Assembly: GCA_904419005.1 (NCBI GenBank)
Contig: CAJFQI010000003.1
Location: 1-64,000, forward strand
DNA length: 64,000 nucleotides
From: Candidatus Avimonas faecium
GTDB lineage: Bacteria; Bacillota; Clostridia; Oscillospirales; Acutalibacteraceae
Direction: 5' to 3'
The translations under genes and the position numbers were made by a program. Each line of letters opens with the position of its first letter. The first letter of the stretch is position 1. This document shows, in pieces, positions 41,804 to 51,103 of the stretch. The notes beneath the pieces are model-generated. The model did not search any database. It saw nothing but the letters and a program-made list of their open reading frames with translations, and had not been told where the DNA came from.

Positions 41804-42352
41804 ATGATTTTTGAAACCGAACGCTTGCTGTTCCGGGAGATGACGCAAAGCGATTTTCAGGATTTGGCCGAAATTCTGCAAAACCCGAAGGTAATGTATG
41901 CTTATGAGCATCTTTTCTCCGAACAGGACGTCCAGGAATGGCTTGACCGGCAGATCGGGAGATACCGGAAATACGGCTTTGGCCTGTGGGCTGTTCAATT
42001 AAAGGCTTCCAATGCAATGATCGGGCAGGCGGGGCTTACCATGCAGCCGTATAAGGATACGGAAGTGCTGGAAATCGGCTATTTGCTAAAGGAAGGCTTC
42101 TGGCATTGCGGATACGCAAGGGAGGCCGCTTGCGGCTGCAAAAAATATGCGTTTGAGCGGTTGAACGCCGATACCGTGTATGCGATCATTAAGGCGGATA
42201 ACGCCCCCTCTATCAAGGTGGCGGAAAGCATAGGCATGAAGAAGGAAGCGGAATTTTTCACCCGCTATTACCATGGGGACAGGCTCCATTTCCTTTATTC
42301 TGCCCATAGGGAAAGCCCCGCCTTGCAAGCGGGGCCCAATCCCTCCCTATAA
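41804..42352 (+). CDS. GNAT family N-acetyltransferase (RimJ/RimL-type)
   Basis: A 182-residue acetyltransferase with the RimJ-type N-terminus MIFETERLLFREMTQSDF, IGQAGLTMQPY, EIGYLLKEGFWHCGYAREAA (acetyl-CoA loop region) and NAPSIKVAESIGMKKEAEF. Substrate unknown. It is more A+T-rich than its neighbours. The 220 bp upstream hold nothing recognisable beyond GGAGAG before the ATG. Confidence 0.88.
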   Translation: MIFETERLLFREMTQSDFQDLAEILQNPKVMYAYEHLFSEQDVQEWLDRQIGRYRKYGFGLWAVQLKASNAMIGQAGLTMQPYKDTEVLEIGYLLKEGFWHCGYAREAACGCKKYAFERLNADTVYAIIKADNAPSIKVAESIGMKKEAEFFTRYYHGDRLHFLYSAHRESPALQAGPNPSL

Positions 42353-42394
42353 ACGAAAAAGCGTGCCCGCGGCGCGTTTGCCGGGACGTATGAT

Positions 42395-43210
42395 TTACAG
42401 CTCCCGGATCCAGCGGGAGGCCCAATCCGGCCAGCCGGCGCAGGCGGGGATGGCCGTCCCGGTTTCCTCGGTCGCCAGGGCGAGGCCGTGGCAGCCGTGG
42501 GGCAGGAGATGCACCTCTGCCGGGATATTCTGCCGCCGCAGCGCGGCGGCCAGAAGGAGGGAATTTTCCACCGGCACGGCATCGTCGTCCCAGGTGTGCC
42601 AAAGGAAGGCGGGCGGGGTGTCCGCCGTCACCTGCTTTTCCAGGCTGACCAGTTCCAGGCACTCCTCGTACCGCTCCCCCAGCAGGCTTTGGAAGGAGCC
42701 GCGGTGGGCGAATTCCCCGGAGGTGATCACCGGGTAGCCGAGGACCATGCCGTTGGGCCGGATGTCCGCCGGCGAAAGCCCCAAAGGGCTGGTGAGGAGC
42801 TTCCGGTTCCAGAACATCCCCAGGCTCCCCGCCAGATGGCCTCCGGCGGAGAAGCCGCAGACGACGATTTTGTCTGGGTCAATCCTCCATTCCGGCGCAC
42901 GGCGGCGGACCAGCGCGACGGCACTGGCCAATTCCAGCTGCGGGCCGGGGAAGACCGCCTGCCCGGCGACGGAATAGTGCAGGACGAAGCATTGGAAGCC
43001 CTCCTGAAGGAAGCGCAGGGCCACCCCTTCCCCTTCCCGGTCGGAGAGCGTCTGATAGCCGCCGCCGGGGCAGATCACTACGGCGGGCCGCGGCGGGCTG
43101 GGCAGCTCCCAGTAGGGGGAGCGCAGGTAAGCGTACAGGCAGGGGGAACCCGTGCCGTGTATCCCGGCGCGGGAATAGTCGACGGTGAGCGCGATCTTTT
43201 CATACTGCAT
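42395..43210 (-). CDS. alpha/beta hydrolase (carbohydrate-esterase/BD-FAE-like)
   Basis: A 271-residue hydrolase with the oxyanion loop VVICPGGGYQTLSDREGE, nucleophile elbow CGFSAGGHLAG (GxSxG), Asp in WHTWDDDAVPVENS and His in PHGCHGLALA. It resembles acetyl-xylan or feruloyl esterase-type proteins and is predicted cytoplasmic (no signal peptide). ATG 43210 has AAAGGAGG 8 nt upstream; the track start (43588) is spurious. Substrate probably acylated sugars, inferred. Confidence 0.88.
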   Translation of the reverse strand: MQYEKIALTVDYSRAGIHGTGSPCLYAYLRSPYWELPSPPRPAVVICPGGGYQTLSDREGEGVALRFLQEGFQCFVLHYSVAGQAVFPGPQLELASAVALVRRRAPEWRIDPDKIVVCGFSAGGHLAGSLGMFWNRKLLTSPLGLSPADIRPNGMVLGYPVITSGEFAHRGSFQSLLGERYEECLELVSLEKQVTADTPPAFLWHTWDDDAVPVENSLLLAAALRRQNIPAEVHLLPHGCHGLALATEETGTAIPACAGWPDWASRWIREL

Positions 43211-43519
43211 GGGGAAGCCTCCTTTGGCGGAGCAGGCGGCCCGCGCCGATTTTTCTCGTATCACTTCCTTATTAGTATAGCGGGGAAAAGGGGAAAAGGA
43301 AAGCGGTTTCCGGGCTTCTTTTGGTATTTTCCCCTCTTTTACAGGCCCTTCCGGATGCCGGACTTGCCCCGGCGGAGAGGGCAGGCTGAAAGCGGAAAAC
43401 GCCGTGCGGGGCTTTGCCCGTTCCGGAGGGCGATGGAGCCGGTTAGGCCGGTGGCCTTTAGCTGTCCCGGTGAACCGCCCGCCAAGCGGTAAAATGCACG
43501 GAATAAGGGGGAAGGGGAT

Positions 43520-43597
43520 ATGGCGCGGATGACATCGGAGGAAACGGATCCGTGGGATTTGGCGGCGGAAAGATATCGGTCGGGGCACTCCGCCTGA
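43520..43597 (+). CDS. possible 25-aa peptide
   Basis: ATG after GGGGGAAGGGG, reading MARMTSEETDPWDLAAERYR and five more residues to TGA. A TAAAAT box lies about 30 nt upstream. Weakly supported; could be chance. Confidence 0.2.
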   Translation: MARMTSEETDPWDLAAERYRSGHSA

Positions 43598-43681
43598 AGC
43601 GCCGCAAACCGGTTTTCGCGTCCTCCCGCCCGTTTGCGGGGGAGCCTCCTCCCGTTCCCGCTTATCCCGCCGGATTCCCTC

Positions 43682-43710
43682 TTGACAAATGCCGACAAAT
43701 GCAGTATAAT
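43682..43710 (+). promoter_or_regulatory. consensus sigma-A promoter of ylxM-ffh-rpsP-khpA
   Basis: Exact TTGACA, 17-nt spacer, exact TATAAT. The spacer region contains a direct repeat GACAAATGC. The transcript would start about 60 nt before ATG 43773. Confidence 0.9.
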
Positions 43711-43772
43711 TGGTGTAAAGAAAAAAACTTTACACTTTAAGGGGCGGCCCGCGGCATAAAGAGGGTGGACAA

Positions 43773-44138
43773 ATGGCGAAAAACCTGGAAATTTCTTTGC
43801 TCTTTGATTTTTACGGCGATATGCTGACCGACAAGCAGCGGGACGCGGTGGAGCTGTATTACAACGACGACCTCTCCTTGGCGGAAATTGCCGAAAACGA
43901 GGGCATCACCCGCCAGGGCGTCCGGGACGCGATCAAGCGGGCGGAGGCGCAGCTTCTGGAAATGGAGGAGCGGCTCGGCCTGGCCCGCCGCTTCCGCAGC
44001 ATGCGGGAGGGGCTGGAGTCCATCCGCCAGGCCGCCCGGGATATTGAGGAGCTGAACGCCCGGTTCGGCTACTCCCGCGAGATCGAAGAGAAGGCGCAGG
44101 CCATCCAGGAGCTTTCCGGGCGGCTCAGCGAGGAGTGA
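43773..44138 (+). CDS. ylxM: YlxM family SRP-associated helix-turn-helix protein
   Basis: A 121-residue protein with a sigma-70 region 4-like helix-turn-helix (MLTDKQRDAVELYYNDDLSLAEIAENEGITRQGVRDAIKRAE) and a C-terminal helical tail. YlxM proteins are encoded next to ffh and modulate SRP in Gram-positive bacteria. First gene after the consensus promoter. Confidence 0.93.
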   Translation: MAKNLEISLLFDFYGDMLTDKQRDAVELYYNDDLSLAEIAENEGITRQGVRDAIKRAEAQLLEMEERLGLARRFRSMREGLESIRQAARDIEELNARFGYSREIEEKAQAIQELSGRLSEE

Positions 44139-44191
44139 ACCGGCCGCCGGCGCGCGCCGCATATGATTTTCAGTGATAAAGGGGACTTACC

Positions 44192-45559
44192 GTGGCTTTT
44201 GAAGGGCTTTCCGACAAGCTTTCCGCCGCCTTTAAACGGCTGCGTTCCAAGGGGAAATTGTCCGAATTGGACGTCAAGGAAGCGATGCGCGAGGTGCGCC
44301 TCGCCCTTTTGGAGGCCGACGTCAACTATAAGGTGGCCAAGGATTTTACCAAAACCGTAACCGAGCGGGCGGTCGGCGCCCAGGTGATGGAGAGCCTCAC
44401 CCCCGCCCAGATGGTCGTCAAGATCGTCAACGAGGAGCTGACCGCCCTCATGGGCGGGCAGGCGGAACGGCTGGCGACAGCCAGCCATCCCCCCTGCATC
44501 GTGATGATGTGCGGCCTGCAGGGCGCGGGCAAAACGACCCATACCGGCAAGCTGGGGCGGATGCTCAAGTCCCAGGGCCACCGGCCGTTGCTGGTTGCCT
44601 GCGACATCTACCGGCCCGCCGCCATCCAGCAGCTGCAGGTGGTGGGGGAAAAGGCGGGCGTCCCGGTCTTTGAGATGGGGACGGCCAACCCAGTGGAGAT
44701 CGCCAAAAAGGCGGTCGCCCACGCCCGCGACCACGGCAACGACTACGTTTTGCTCGACACCGCCGGCCGGCTGCATATTGACGAGCAGCTGATGGACGAG
44801 CTTAAGAATATCAAGGCGGCCGTTTCCCCGCAGGAAATCCTGCTGGTGGTGGACGCAATGACCGGCCAGGACGCGGTCAACGCCGCTTCGGCGTTTGACC
44901 AAGCGCTGGGCATCACCGGCGTGATGCTGACCAAGCTCGACGGCGACACCCGCGGCGGCGCGGCGCTTTCGATCCGGGCGGTGACCGGCAAGCCCATCAA
45001 GTTTGCCGGCGTCGGCGAAAAGCTGGACGAGCTGGAGGTTTTCCATCCTGAGCGGATGGCCTCCCGCATCCTGGGGATGGGGGACGTGCTCTCCCTGATT
45101 GAGAAGGCGGAGCAGCAGATCGACCGCAGGCAGGCTGAAGAGCTAGCCCGCAAGATGCAGGAAAACAAGTTTGACCTTAACGATATGCTTGACCAATTTG
45201 CCCAGATCAAGAAGATGGGCAACCTCAAAAGCATGCTCGGCATGCTGCCCGGGATAGGCAAGCAGCTGCAGGATGTCGATATTGACGAGCGGCAGTTTGA
45301 CCGGGTGGAAGCAATCATCCTGTCAATGACCCCGGCCGAGCGGGAAAAGCCCGATATCCTCAACCCCTCCCGCAAGCGGCGGATCGCCGCCGGCTCCGGC
45401 ATGAAGGTCGAGGATGTGAACCGCCTGATCAAGCAGTACGACGCCATGCGTCAGATGATGAAGCAGGTCAAGGGCTTCGGCAAGGGCAAGAAGAAGCTGC
45501 GGGGGCTGCCGAAAATGCCGTCTATGCCCCCGATGCCCCCGCGGGGCGGCCGTTTTTGA
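44192..45559 (+). CDS. ffh: signal recognition particle protein Ffh
   Basis: A 455-residue SRP54 GTPase that binds signal sequences and 4.5S/6S RNA to target membrane proteins. The N domain has [20 protein letters not shown]; the G domain has G1 [32 protein letters not shown] and the closing [12 protein letters not shown]; the Met-rich M domain ends [11 protein letters not shown]. Starts with GTG 44192 after AAAGGGG. No SRP RNA gene was seen in the window. Confidence 0.97.
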   Translation: MAFEGLSDKLSAAFKRLRSKGKLSELDVKEAMREVRLALLEADVNYKVAKDFTKTVTERAVGAQVMESLTPAQMVVKIVNEELTALMGGQAERLATASHPPCIVMMCGLQGAGKTTHTGKLGRMLKSQGHRPLLVACDIYRPAAIQQLQVVGEKAGVPVFEMGTANPVEIAKKAVAHARDHGNDYVLLDTAGRLHIDEQLMDELKNIKAAVSPQEILLVVDAMTGQDAVNAASAFDQALGITGVMLTKLDGDTRGGAALSIRAVTGKPIKFAGVGEKLDELEVFHPERMASRILGMGDVLSLIEKAEQQIDRRQAEELARKMQENKFDLNDMLDQFAQIKKMGNLKSMLGMLPGIGKQLQDVDIDERQFDRVEAIILSMTPAEREKPDILNPSRKRRIAAGSGMKVEDVNRLIKQYDAMRQMMKQVKGFGKGKKKLRGLPKMPSMPPMPPRGGRF

Positions 45560-45627
45560 ATTCTGCCATAAGGTTCCCCTTACTGGTTGAATATATTTTA
45601 AAAGATGAAATTGTTGGAGGTACAGAC

Positions 45628-45867
45628 ATGGCTGTCAAAATCAGACTGCGCCGCATGGGCGCGAAGAAGAACCCGTTTTACCGCATTGTTGTCGCGGATT
45701 CCCGGTATCCCCGCGACGGCCGCTTCATTGAGGAGATCGGCTATTACAACCCGCAGACCGAGCCGGCGGAGATCAAGGTAGACGCCGAGAAGGCGCAGAA
45801 GTGGATGGCCAACGGCGCGCAGCCGACCGATACCGTCAAGGTCCTGCTCAAGAAAGCGGGCGTCTAA
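45628..45867 (+). CDS. rpsP: 30S ribosomal protein S16
   Basis: A 79-residue S16, start [22 protein letters not shown] at ATG 45628 after TTGGAGG; the track start (45556) overlaps ffh and is not needed. The length is normal. It lies between ffh and khpA, the standard Firmicutes order. Confidence 0.97.
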   Translation: MAVKIRLRRMGAKKNPFYRIVVADSRYPRDGRFIEEIGYYNPQTEPAEIKVDAEKAQKWMANGAQPTDTVKVLLKKAGV

Positions 45868-45944
45868 GGCCGGGATCCGGCTTACAGGGTTTATCCGGAT
45901 GGGGGCTTTCCCGTCATCCAGCTTTTAGAAGGGGGTTAAATGCC

Positions 45945-46178
45945 ATGAAAGAACTTTTGGTGTCCATCGCCAAGGGGCTTGTGGAAGATCCCGACGCCGT
46001 CGTCGTGGAACAGGACGAGCCCGCCGAAGACGGAACCATTGTGTTCCACCTGCATGTTGCGCCCGACGATATGGGCCGCGTCATCGGCAAGCAGGGCCGC
46101 ATCGCGAAAGCGATCCGCACCGTCATGCGCGCCGCCGCGACCCGCCAGGAAGCCCGCGTTTCGGTGGAAATCGACTGA
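45945..46178 (+). CDS. khpA: RNA-binding protein KhpA (KH domain)
   Basis: A 77-residue single KH-domain protein with the GxxG loop in RVIGKQGRIAKAIRTVMRAA and N-terminus MKELLVSIAKGLVEDPDAV. KhpA with KhpB binds many small RNAs and affects cell elongation in Gram-positives. AAGGGGG precedes ATG 45945. In most Firmicutes rimM, trmD and rplS follow; here a terminator does. Confidence 0.95.
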   Translation: MKELLVSIAKGLVEDPDAVVVEQDEPAEDGTIVFHLHVAPDDMGRVIGKQGRIAKAIRTVMRAAATRQEARVSVEID

Positions 46179-46221
46179 TTCCGCCGCGCGGCTCCCGGCC
46201 TCGGGGAACTTCCCTCCATGC

Positions 46222-46257
46222 AAAAATCCCGGACGATGCGTCGCCTGGGATTTTTTT
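46222..46257 (+). terminator. intrinsic terminator after khpA
   Basis: AAAATCCCGG arm pairs with CC(T)GGGATTTT arm, followed by seven Ts. Confidence 0.82.
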
Positions 46258-46468
46258 ATTCCCGTGCGCCGGGCGGGGAGGCACAGCTTCTTCGGGCGGG
46301 GGATGGGATGCGGTGGAACCGGGCCGGGGCTTGCCGTAGTGCCGGCGGCGCGGTATTCGTCGGCATAGGAACTGCCGGACAGGGCGGGGCCTAACAAGGC
46401 TTTCCCCCATCCGGCGGCCTTCCGCCCCTGCACCGTGAGAAAAGGCGATTGCCGAAGGAGGAGTCATT

Positions 46469-47521
46469 ATGACCCTGCAGGAACTGAAAATCCGCCAAAT
46501 GACCAATCAATATTTGGTCGCCCCATCGGATATGCGCACGGTGGCCCGCGATCTCTGCGGGATTCAAGCGCAGTTTATGGCCAACGCCCTGCATTCCCTC
46601 CGGATCCGCTGCACGGATTATGACGAAGACGCCGCCAAAAACTTCCTGGTCAAAAATTGGACTATCCGGGGCACTGTCCACGTTTTTGACCAAGAAGACC
46701 TGCCGCTGTTCCTGCATTGCGGAAACGGCGAAGATTACAGGCGGGACGAGTGGAACGGGTATACGTTTTGGGATCAAAAGGGCCAATGGGCCTTAACGCC
46801 GGAGCGGCAGAAATTTTTTGCCGCTGTTATCCGGGAATCACTGGAGGAAGGGCCGCGGACAAGGGACGAGTTGAAAGACCTTTGCCGGCGGCAGGGGATG
46901 ACCGAGCCGGAGGAAAGCGGGATGTTTGACCCCTGGGGCGGCGGTATCCGCGAGCTGTGTGAACGCGGGTTCCTAAACTATGTCGTTCAGGAGAAAAAAG
47001 CGTACTGCCTGGCGCCCCCGTTTTCCCCTATCCCAAAAGAGGAAGCGGAGCTGGAGATCGCGAGGCGGTATTTTACCAACATCGCGCCGGCGACCATCCA
47101 TGACGCTATGTATTTTTTCCGGGTATCCGCCGCGCAGGTCAAAGCCTGGCTGTCCCGGCTGCCGGTAGTATCCGCTCCGTGCGAAGGCAAGACCTATTAT
47201 TATATTGACAACGGGAAATCCTATGCCCACGATATGCCCCGATGCCTGTTCCTGGCAGGGTTTGACCAGCTGCTGCTGGGGTATGAAAAGAAGGAGAGCC
47301 TGTACCTGAAGCCGGAACACCGAAGGGCGGTTTTTAACCTCGCCGGTATCGTGATGCCCTCCCTCCTGCTGGACGGGCAGGTGGCCGGCAAATGGAAAAA
47401 GAAGGGCCGCAGGCTGCTTATAGAGCTGTTTGCGCCGGTCGGCCGGAAAGGACGCACCCGCATTCGGCAGAAGGCGGAGGAACTCTGGAAGGACCTTTCC
47501 GGCATAGAATTCACGGAATAA
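46469..47521 (+). CDS. winged-helix DNA glycosylase-like protein (AlkZ/YcaQ family)
   Basis: A 350-residue HTH_42 family protein. The family includes AlkZ and YcaQ, which unhook DNA interstrand crosslinks. The key QxQ catalytic motif appears in LCGIQAQFMANALHSLRIR, as in AlkZ (YcaQ has QxD). Later landmarks are TIRGTVHVFDQEDL, LAGFDQLLLGYEKKESL and VFNLAGIVMPSLLLDGQVAGKW. ATG 46469 has AAGGAGGAG at 7 nt. Substrate could be bulky alkyl-purines or crosslinks, perhaps self-protection against a genotoxin; no toxin cluster is in view. Confidence 0.85.
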   Translation: MTLQELKIRQMTNQYLVAPSDMRTVARDLCGIQAQFMANALHSLRIRCTDYDEDAAKNFLVKNWTIRGTVHVFDQEDLPLFLHCGNGEDYRRDEWNGYTFWDQKGQWALTPERQKFFAAVIRESLEEGPRTRDELKDLCRRQGMTEPEESGMFDPWGGGIRELCERGFLNYVVQEKKAYCLAPPFSPIPKEEAELEIARRYFTNIAPATIHDAMYFFRVSAAQVKAWLSRLPVVSAPCEGKTYYYIDNGKSYAHDMPRCLFLAGFDQLLLGYEKKESLYLKPEHRRAVFNLAGIVMPSLLLDGQVAGKWKKKGRRLLIELFAPVGRKGRTRIRQKAEELWKDLSGIEFTE

Positions 47522-47685
47522 AGCATAGAAAAAGCAAGGGAGACGGCGGCTTCTATACCATCCCCCTCACACCGGCATATTGGCGGACAGGCCGGCGCGG
47601 GGAATCCGCTGCACTTTCCCGATGTATCCGGCGACCGAGGCTTCCGGCTTGGCGGAGGGAGCGGCCGCCGCCGAAGGAGGAGAGG

Positions 47686-48138
47686 ATGATGCCTACTATT
47701 GAGAGGGTTACGCCGGGCAATTATCCCCTGTTTGACGCCATGGTCTGCTGGCGGGATACCGGCACGGAGCGGCCGCCGTCCCGCGCGCCGGTGTCCCCGG
47801 CGGTCCGGCGGGAGCTGGCGAACCCCAACCTGTTTGTTTACGCCGCCTTGGCGCAGGGCCGCTATGTGGGCTGGATCTCGCTGGTCTATCTGCCGAAGGT
47901 GGGGAAATGGAACGGCCGCGGGCATATCCATGTCGACGAGCTGTGGGTGGCGCCCTCCTACCGCCGCCGGGGGATCGCCAAGGCGCTGATGGCGAAGGCC
48001 GACGAGCTCCGGGAGGAATGCGGCGCGGCGGGGATCCGGCTGTATGTCGGCGCCCAAAACCCGGCGGCGCAGAAGCTGTATGCGGCCTGCGGCTACCGGA
48101 CGGGCGAGGCAGCCTATTTTATGGAGAAGACGCGATGA
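47686..48138 (+). CDS. GNAT family N-acetyltransferase
   Basis: A 150-residue acetyltransferase with core HIHVDELWVAPSYRRRGIAKALMAKADEL (acetyl-CoA loop RRRGIA) and C-terminal GAQNPAAQKLYAACGYRT. The ribosome binding site AGGAGG is 5 nt from ATG 47686 and 8 nt from ATG 47689. The stop overlaps the next gene's ATG (ATGA). Substrate unknown; possibly a resistance or housekeeping acetyltransferase. Confidence 0.88.
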   Translation: MMPTIERVTPGNYPLFDAMVCWRDTGTERPPSRAPVSPAVRRELANPNLFVYAALAQGRYVGWISLVYLPKVGKWNGRGHIHVDELWVAPSYRRRGIAKALMAKADELREECGAAGIRLYVGAQNPAAQKLYAACGYRTGEAAYFMEKTR

Positions 48139-48629
48139 AAACCTTATATCTGATCGGCGGCCCCATGGGGGTGGGGAAAACCGCCGTGTGCCAATGCCTC
48201 AAGCGGATGCTCCCGAACAGCGTTTTCCTGGACGGCGATTGGTGCTGGGATGCGGACCCCTTCCAGGTAACGCCCGAAACCAAGCGGATGGTGCAGGACA
48301 ATATCGTTTACCTGCTGAACAGCTTCCTGCACTGCTCTGCGTATGAAAATGTCCTTTTCTGCTGGGTGATGCACGAGCAGGCAATCCTTGACCGCCTGCT
48401 GCAGCGCCTGGACACCGCGGGCTGCGCGGTCAAGGCGGTTTCCCTGCTCTGCGACGAAGCCGCCCTCCGGGAGAGGCTTGGCGGCGATATCCGCCGCGGC
48501 CTCCGCCGCGCGGACGTGCTGGAGAGAAGCCTGGCCCGGCTTCCGCTGTATCCGCGCCTCGCAACCATCAAAATTGAGACGTCCGGCAAAAGCGTGCGGG
48601 CCGTTGCCGAGGAAATCGCTGCGCTCTAA
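48135..48629 (+). CDS. P-loop kinase-like protein
   Basis: A 164-residue AAA/adenylate-kinase-like protein. Walker A is GGPMGVGKTAVCQCL near the N-terminus, then FLDGDWCWDADPF, a central helical part and the LID-like arginine region GGDIRRGLRRADVLERSL. It is translationally coupled to the GNAT gene. Likely phosphorylates a small molecule; substrate unknown. It resembles the protein at 55722 in size and layout. Confidence 0.75.
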   Translation: MKTLYLIGGPMGVGKTAVCQCLKRMLPNSVFLDGDWCWDADPFQVTPETKRMVQDNIVYLLNSFLHCSAYENVLFCWVMHEQAILDRLLQRLDTAGCAVKAVSLLCDEAALRERLGGDIRRGLRRADVLERSLARLPLYPRLATIKIETSGKSVRAVAEEIAAL

Positions 48630-48696
48630 GGCCGGATGCCCGCTCTGCGCCCGCCGGCGCCCGGGCCGGAATCCCCTTTGAGCCCGTTGAGGGACA

Positions 48697-48734
48697 CCGA
48701 AAAACGCCGCCCGTGACCGGGCGGCGTTTTTCGG
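48697..48734. terminator. bidirectional intrinsic terminator
   Basis: Perfect 17-bp stem CCGAAAAACGCCGCCCG / complement with loop TGAC, giving T5 in either direction. It lies between the convergent kinase gene and the exporter permease. Confidence 0.88.
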
Positions 48735-48745
48735 ATCGGCGTCCT

Positions 48746-49999
48746 TTACGCTTTCAGGCGGAAGAGGTCGCGCAGCCTCAGGCGGGAGCCGTAGTGCAGG
48801 ACGGAAGCGGAGTATAGGCGGATTGACAGCAGGGAAACCAAAACAATCGCCACCACCAGCAGCAGCAGGGAGATCAGGATGTCGCCGGTGGGCACCGTTT
48901 CGTTCAGCAGCCGGAACGGCATGATGAAGGGGGAGGTGAAGGGGATGTAGGTCACAATCCGCTTCATCCCGCTGTCCGGCATCAGCACCACCATATACGC
49001 CGCGTAGAAGCAGACCAGGCTGAGCAGCACCGCCGGCATCATCGCGGAGTTCAGGTCCTCCGCCCGGCTGACCATCGCGCCGCAGACCGAATTGACCATC
49101 GCAAACAGCGCATACCCCAGCAGGAAGTAGAGCAGCACCAGCAGCCCGGCGGACAAGGGGAAGGAGGAGATCGCCAGCGGCATCCCGCCGATGGTGAAAT
49201 CCGCCGGCACCATCAGGGTAAAGCAGGCGGCGCCCACCGCCAGGAACAGCCCAAGCTGGCAGAGACCGAGCGCCCCCATCCCCAGGCATTTCCCGATCAG
49301 GATGCGGGAGGGCTTGGCCGAAACCACCAGCGTTTCCATCACGCGGGAGGTCTTTTCCGATGCGACCGACATCGCCACGCCGTAGCCGTAGTAATATACG
49401 GCAAAGAACATGATGACCACCAGGAGGATCCCCAGCACATAGCCGGAGAGGTCCATCTTGCCCACCGACACCTGCTCCACCGGCAGGTCGGACAGCGCGA
49501 TCTGGGTGATGTCAGCCGAAACGCCCGCCTGCGCCAAAGCGTTTGACACAAACAGCGCGCGCAGGGTTTCCGAGACGGCGGAGGCGTCCAGCCCGCTCAT
49601 GAAATCCGCGGTGTAGAGGCGGACCTGCGGCAGGCCGCCTTCCCCAGGGGCGATTTCCAGGACGCTGACGCTTTTATCGTCCAGCATGGTTTGCTTGTAT
49701 TCGTCCAGCTTGGCCGGCTCCCCGTCCCGGAAGTCGACCGTGGGCAGGGCGGCGGCCAGCGCCTCCTTGGCGCCGGGGATGACGCCGTCGGCGTCCAGCA
49801 GGTAGCATACCAAATCCTTGCTCACCGTGCCGGAGCCGGACGCGCCTTGCCCGCCGTCCTCCTCCTGCCCGCCGGTCAGCGCCGGGAGGGCGCAGGCGAC
49901 GACGATCAGCGCCACCACCAGCAGGGTGGTCAGGATAAACGCCCTTTTGCGGATGTTGTCCTTAAAGGTAAAGCGAAAAACCGCGAGTATCTCTTTCAT
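48746..49999 (-). CDS. ABC-2-type exporter permease (NatB-like)
   Basis: A 417-residue permease with one N-terminal helix (FILTTLLVVALIVVACALPAL), an extracytoplasmic domain of about 150 residues, and five or six C-terminal helices with the ABC-2 pattern VASEKTSRVMETLVVSAKPSRILIGK. It resembles the NatB sodium-exporter type. Its ATG overlaps the ATPase stop (ATGA). Substrate (Na+, drug or peptide) unproven. Confidence 0.88.
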   Translation of the reverse strand: MKEILAVFRFTFKDNIRKRAFILTTLLVVALIVVACALPALTGGQEEDGGQGASGSGTVSKDLVCYLLDADGVIPGAKEALAAALPTVDFRDGEPAKLDEYKQTMLDDKSVSVLEIAPGEGGLPQVRLYTADFMSGLDASAVSETLRALFVSNALAQAGVSADITQIALSDLPVEQVSVGKMDLSGYVLGILLVVIMFFAVYYYGYGVAMSVASEKTSRVMETLVVSAKPSRILIGKCLGMGALGLCQLGLFLAVGAACFTLMVPADFTIGGMPLAISSFPLSAGLLVLLYFLLGYALFAMVNSVCGAMVSRAEDLNSAMMPAVLLSLVCFYAAYMVVLMPDSGMKRIVTYIPFTSPFIMPFRLLNETVPTGDILISLLLLVVAIVLVSLLSIRLYSASVLHYGSRLRLRDLFRLKA

Positions 50000-50892
50000 T
50001 GCGCCGCCTCCACTTTTTCCACGAAGATCTCATGCAGCGAGGGTTCCCGGATGGCGTACCGGTCGGGGAAAACGCCGCTTTCCACCAGCTCCGCCAGGAA
50101 GGCGTGGGCGGCCTCGTCCCCCGGGATCTTGAATTCGTATCCCTCCGCTGTTTTTTCCAGCAGCCGCAGCCCGTGCTTTTCCGCCAGCGGCAGGATGTCC
50201 TGCCCGCAGGCCAGGGACAGATTGGTATGGCCGTATCCGGCTTTGATCAGCCGCAGGTTGCCTTGCAGGACGGTTTTCCCCCGGCTTAGGATGACCAGGT
50301 CGCGGCAGTATTCCTCAACGGTCGCCATCTGGTGGCTGGACATGACGATGTACCGCCCGCCCGCAATCAGCTCGGCCAGCACGCTCTTGAAAACGTCGAC
50401 GTTGATCGGGTCCAGCCCGCTGAACGGCTCGTCCAGGAAGATAAGCTCCGGGTCGTGCAGGACGGTGGCGATCAGCTGGATTTTCTGCTGGTTGCCTTTG
50501 GAAAGCTTTTCGGCCAGCGTACCGCGGTGCTCCGCCATTTCAAGCCGCTTCAGCCAGCGGTCGGCGGCGTCGGCGGCGGCACGGCGGGACATCCCCCGCA
50601 GCTCGCCGAAATAGACCAGCTGGTCTATGACCCGGACCTTGGGGTAGATCCCCCGTTCCTCCGGCATATAGCCGAAGCGGACGGTATGGCGGTTCAGCGG
50701 GCCGCCGTTCCAGGTGATTTCCCCCTCGTCCTTGTCTGTGACGCCCAGGATCATCCGGATGGTGGTGGTCTTGCCCGCGCCGTTGGTGCCGATCAGGCCG
50801 AACACGCCCGGCTCCGCAATCTCAAAGCTGAGGTCGTCCACCGCTTTTTTGTCCCCAAAGGATTTGCTGACATGACGTACCGAGAGTCCCAT
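49996..50892 (-). CDS. ABC transporter ATP-binding protein (NatA-like)
   Basis: A 298-residue ATPase with Walker A GTNGAGKTTTIRM, Q-loop YMPEERG, signature KLSKGNQQKIQLIATVL (glutamine-rich variant), Walker B LIFLDEPFSGLD and H-loop SSHQM. A C-terminal domain with a DUF4162-like ending (EPSLHEIFVEKV) follows. ATG 50892 (MGLSVRHVSKSFGDKKAV) fits the family; the track start (50964) overlaps the promoter. It pairs with the downstream permease. Confidence 0.92.
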   Translation of the reverse strand: MGLSVRHVSKSFGDKKAVDDLSFEIAEPGVFGLIGTNGAGKTTTIRMILGVTDKDEGEITWNGGPLNRHTVRFGYMPEERGIYPKVRVIDQLVYFGELRGMSRRAAADAADRWLKRLEMAEHRGTLAEKLSKGNQQKIQLIATVLHDPELIFLDEPFSGLDPINVDVFKSVLAELIAGGRYIVMSSHQMATVEEYCRDLVILSRGKTVLQGNLRLIKAGYGHTNLSLACGQDILPLAEKHGLRLLEKTAEGYEFKIPGDEAAHAFLAELVESGVFPDRYAIREPSLHEIFVEKVEAAQ

Positions 50893-50954
50893 CGCGCTCT
50901 CACAGCCCCTTTCCGGAGCCGCCGGCCTTTGCACCCGGCGGTAATTCCGGCGAT

Positions 50955-50983
50955 AGTATAGCACGGCGGGACAGCCTTGACAA
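50955..50983 (-). promoter_or_regulatory. promoter of the NatAB-like operon
   Basis: Minus strand: TTGTCA, 17-nt spacer, TATACT, about 60 nt before ATG 50892. Confidence 0.72.
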
Positions 50984-51103
50984 TCAAGATTTTCTTAAGA
51001 ATGCGTTAGATTTCCTTTCCTCAATCAAAAATAGAAAGAAATACCATTTTTGGCCGTCAAGCGATTGACCCTGCCAGGCTATGCAGGATTCGGGGGAATC
51101 CGC

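Larger units (their letters stand above)
43211..43772. other. intergenic region before ylxM
   Basis: Holds the consensus promoter at 43682 and possibly one tiny ORF at 43520. A TATACT box near 43275 on the minus strand might serve the esterase. Otherwise featureless. Confidence 0.5.
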
